Assembly (NCBI RefSeq): GCF_003402535.2
Contig: NZ_AP025171.1
Coordinates: forward strand, 2,170,001 to 2,234,000
Reading direction: 5' to 3'
Source: Cupriavidus sp. P-10
GTDB lineage: Bacteria > Pseudomonadota > Gammaproteobacteria > Burkholderiales > Burkholderiaceae
Length of the DNA: 64,000 bases
Shown here: positions 62,730 to 64,000 of the stretch, one piece after another
Numbering within the stretch: position 1 is the stretch's first letter
Layout of the letters: each line of letters begins with the position of its first letter
Notes under the pieces: model-generated
The model's database searches: none
What the model was told of the DNA's origin: nothing
The model's input: only the letters and a program-made list of their open reading frames with translations
Made by a program: the position numbers and the translations under genes

Positions 62730-62760
62730 GGTAAATCCCAATTGACCTTGAATGCCTACA

Positions 62761-62766
62761 GTATAC
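62761..62766. promoter_or_regulatory. GTATAC site upstream of the small gene
   Basis: Minus strand TGTGTATACTG; a TGN-extended TATACT -10 box coincides with a TGTATAC element like those near 62390 and 63651. Candidate GntR binding site. Confidence 0.4.
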
Positions 62767-62904
62767 ACATTCTTGGTGCGGTGCGTCATCCGAGGGCACG
62801 CAATGCCCTGTTGCCGGGCATGCAATGGCAACGCGGGATTCGGGAAATATCGGCGGGAAATCTCAGCCGGCCACGGGCATGGGGCGGCGGGTCGCCGCCT
62901 TCGC

Positions 62905-63612
62905 TCAGGCCGCCTGCGCCGTGCCGTGCCCGTCCACCGGCAGGTCGGCCGCCTTGGCGGCGCTGTAGACATGGCGCGCGGCCAGCAGCGCGGCAAGGTC
63001 GGCGTCGCCGGCGATCACGGCTTGCAGGATCTGGGCGTGCTCGTCCCAGTTCTGGCGCGCCCGCACCACGTTGGCCGGGCCGAACAGCACCGCGGTGCGC
63101 TCGCGCAGCGAGCGCATCATTTCCTGCAGCACGCTGTTGGCGGCGATGGTGCCGAGCACCTCATGGAAGCGGGTATTGAGCGCGAGCAGCTCATCCGCGC
63201 GGCCCTGTGCGGCGGCCTCCATGCCCTGGCGCAGCACGGTTTCCAGTTCCGCCACCAGCGCCGGATCGCGCCGCTGCGCGGCGAGCTTGGCGTTGAGGCC
63301 TTCCAGCGTGGCGCGCACCTCCACCATCTCGCGCGCGATCACCGGCGACAGGCTCGCCACCGTCGCGCCGCGGCGCGGCTCGATCAGCACCAGCCCTTCG
63401 CTGGCCAGCGCGCGCAGCGCCTCGCGCACCGGGATGCGCGACACGCCCAGTTCCGCCGACAGCTTGTTTTCCACCAGCCGCTCGCCTGGCGCGTACTTGC
63501 CGTTCAGGATGCCCTCGCGCACCTTGTCGGTGACAAGGGCGAACAGCGGCGAGTGGCTGGCACCGAGGCTCAGCGGCTCGGCGGGCGCGGCAGGAGGCGG
63601 AGTGAAGGACAT
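62905..63612 (-). CDS. GntR family regulator, FCD subfamily
   Basis: A 235-residue regulator. The winged helix runs to about 90 (ERLVENKLSAELGVSRIPVREALRALASEGL), followed by an FCD domain with histidines in TRFHEVLGTIAANS and ARHVYSAAKA. A GTATAC-cored site lies 39 bp upstream of its start and further ones in front of the neighbouring leftward genes, so it probably represses itself, the small gene and the amidase operon. The ligand is unknown. The ATG is at 63612. Confidence 0.87.
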   Translation of the reverse strand: MSFTPPPAAPAEPLSLGASHSPLFALVTDKVREGILNGKYAPGERLVENKLSAELGVSRIPVREALRALASEGLVLIEPRRGATVASLSPVIAREMVEVRATLEGLNAKLAAQRRDPALVAELETVLRQGMEAAAQGRADELLALNTRFHEVLGTIAANSVLQEMMRSLRERTAVLFGPANVVRARQNWDEHAQILQAVIAGDADLAALLAARHVYSAAKAADLPVDGHGTAQAA

Positions 63613-63650
63613 GGGTCGGCAGAGGCGTAGGCGGAAAGGCTGGCGTCATT

Positions 63651-63656
63651 GTATAC
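63651..63656. promoter_or_regulatory. GTATAC site at the GntR promoter
   Basis: Reads CATTGTATACCAGCC on the plus strand; on the minus strand TATACAAT supplies a -10 box. The overlap of promoter and site suits autorepression. Confidence 0.45.
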
Positions 63657-63682
63657 CAGCCATCCCTGCATCCTGCCATGTC

Positions 63683-64000
63683 TTAACAAAGGTGCTGGAA
63701 GGTAAAGCTGTCCGCGTAGATGTGGTCCGCACTGGCGCCGCGCGCCAGGAAAGCGGCACGGGCGTCACGGATCATGTCGGGCGAGCCGCACAGGTAGATC
63801 GCGTGCTCGCTCAGGTCGCCCACGTCGCCCAGGTCGGCCAGCGCCGCGTCATGCACATAGCCGCGCCTGCCCTGCCAGTCAGCCCCGGCGCGCGACAGCA
63901 CCGGGACGTACCGGAAGTCATAGAGCCGTTCGCCCCATGCCGGGATATCGCCGTGCAGGTACAGGTCTTGCGCCTGCCGCATGCCCCAGTACAGCGACAC
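63683..64000 (-). CDS. Ferredoxin/flavin reductase-like NAD-binding domain (N-terminus outside window)
   Basis: The last 105 residues of an oxidoreductase entering from the right edge. SLYWGMRQAQDLYLHGDIPAW, then VHDAALADLGDLS-type spacing, IYLCGSPDMIRDARAAFLARG and a final IYADSFTFQHL match the C-terminal NAD-binding domain of ferredoxin-NADP reductase-like components of multicomponent oxygenases and CDP-deoxyglucose reductases. The iron-sulfur and flavin domains would lie outside the window. It may belong to an oxygenase system upstream of it. Confidence 0.75.
   Translation of the reverse strand: MSLYWGMRQAQDLYLHGDIPAWGERLYDFRYVPVLSRAGADWQGRRGYVHDAALADLGDVGDLSEHAIYLCGSPDMIRDARAAFLARGASADHIYADSFTFQHLC

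Overview
The window reads as accessory-rich chromosomal DNA from a high-GC betaproteobacterium, most likely Cupriavidus or a close Burkholderiaceae relative. This rests on the GC-rich codon use, the density of aromatic and sulfonate catabolism genes, the xsc-pta-exporter block, an IS3-family element, and dispersed GC-rich palindromes (CCCTCTCCCGC-NN-GCGGGAGAGGG). The species cannot be fixed from the sequence alone. No rRNA, tRNA, CRISPR array or replication origin was seen. Both window edges cut a gene.

Layout. 1-3.6 kb: a leftward operon of intradiol ring-cleavage dioxygenase, SDR, beta-keto acid cleavage enzyme (BKACE) and a zinc-less MDR, with a LacI/PurR-like palindrome at its head. 4-6.7 kb: a CqsA/LqsA-type alpha-hydroxyketone autoinducer synthase followed by a membrane histidine kinase. 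6.7-14.3 kb: a UDG-family protein; an IclR regulator divergent from a GMC oxidoreductase and MHS-type permease pair; a DSD1-type PLP enzyme; a BON protein; a small hydrolase. 14.4-17.3 kb: a candidate small RNA and a large MscS channel. 17.38-21.01 kb: an IS3-family element whose orfB is interrupted by a 2.29-kb group II intron. 21.1-28.7 kb: a small secreted protein, a NodS-like methyltransferase, and an HME-RND metal efflux operon with a strong palindrome in its promoter.

28.8-36.8 kb: a Rieske oxygenase with its reductase, an extra ketol-acid reductoisomerase, a GntR/FCD regulator (two matching operator-like sites), an ACS-family MFS permease, a class II aldolase and a LysR regulator. 36.8-46 kb: organosulfur genes: a thiol dioxygenase overlapping a four-domain rhodanese, an SfnB/DszC-like flavoprotein, a luciferase-like monooxygenase, a sulfonate-type ABC importer and a membrane c-type cytochrome. 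46-55.3 kb: an EamA transporter and a dispersed quinate/shikimate-to-protocatechuate set (3-dehydroshikimate dehydratase, type II 3-dehydroquinate dehydratase, shikimate/quinate dehydrogenase-like protein, MFS, porin, IclR and LysR regulators, HPPD-like VOC dioxygenase). 55.5-59.4 kb: sulfoacetaldehyde acetyltransferase, phosphate acetyltransferase and a TauE-type exporter. 59.5-64 kb: an MFS permease, an amidase, a GntR regulator with GTATAC-cored sites, and the edge of a ferredoxin-reductase-like gene.

Taken together the region is a patchwork of small regulator-plus-catabolic-operon modules for aromatic acids, alicyclic acids and organosulfonates. The sulfur modules fit together by inference: monooxygenases and the thiol dioxygenase release sulfite, rhodaneses handle sulfane sulfur, Xsc and Pta turn the C2 sulfonate skeleton into acetyl-CoA, and the TauE protein exports sulfite. 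Of the less familiar arrangements, the BKACE-dioxygenase operon, the GntR-Rieske-KARI module and a palindromic repeat translated into an ABC ATPase most deserve follow-up.
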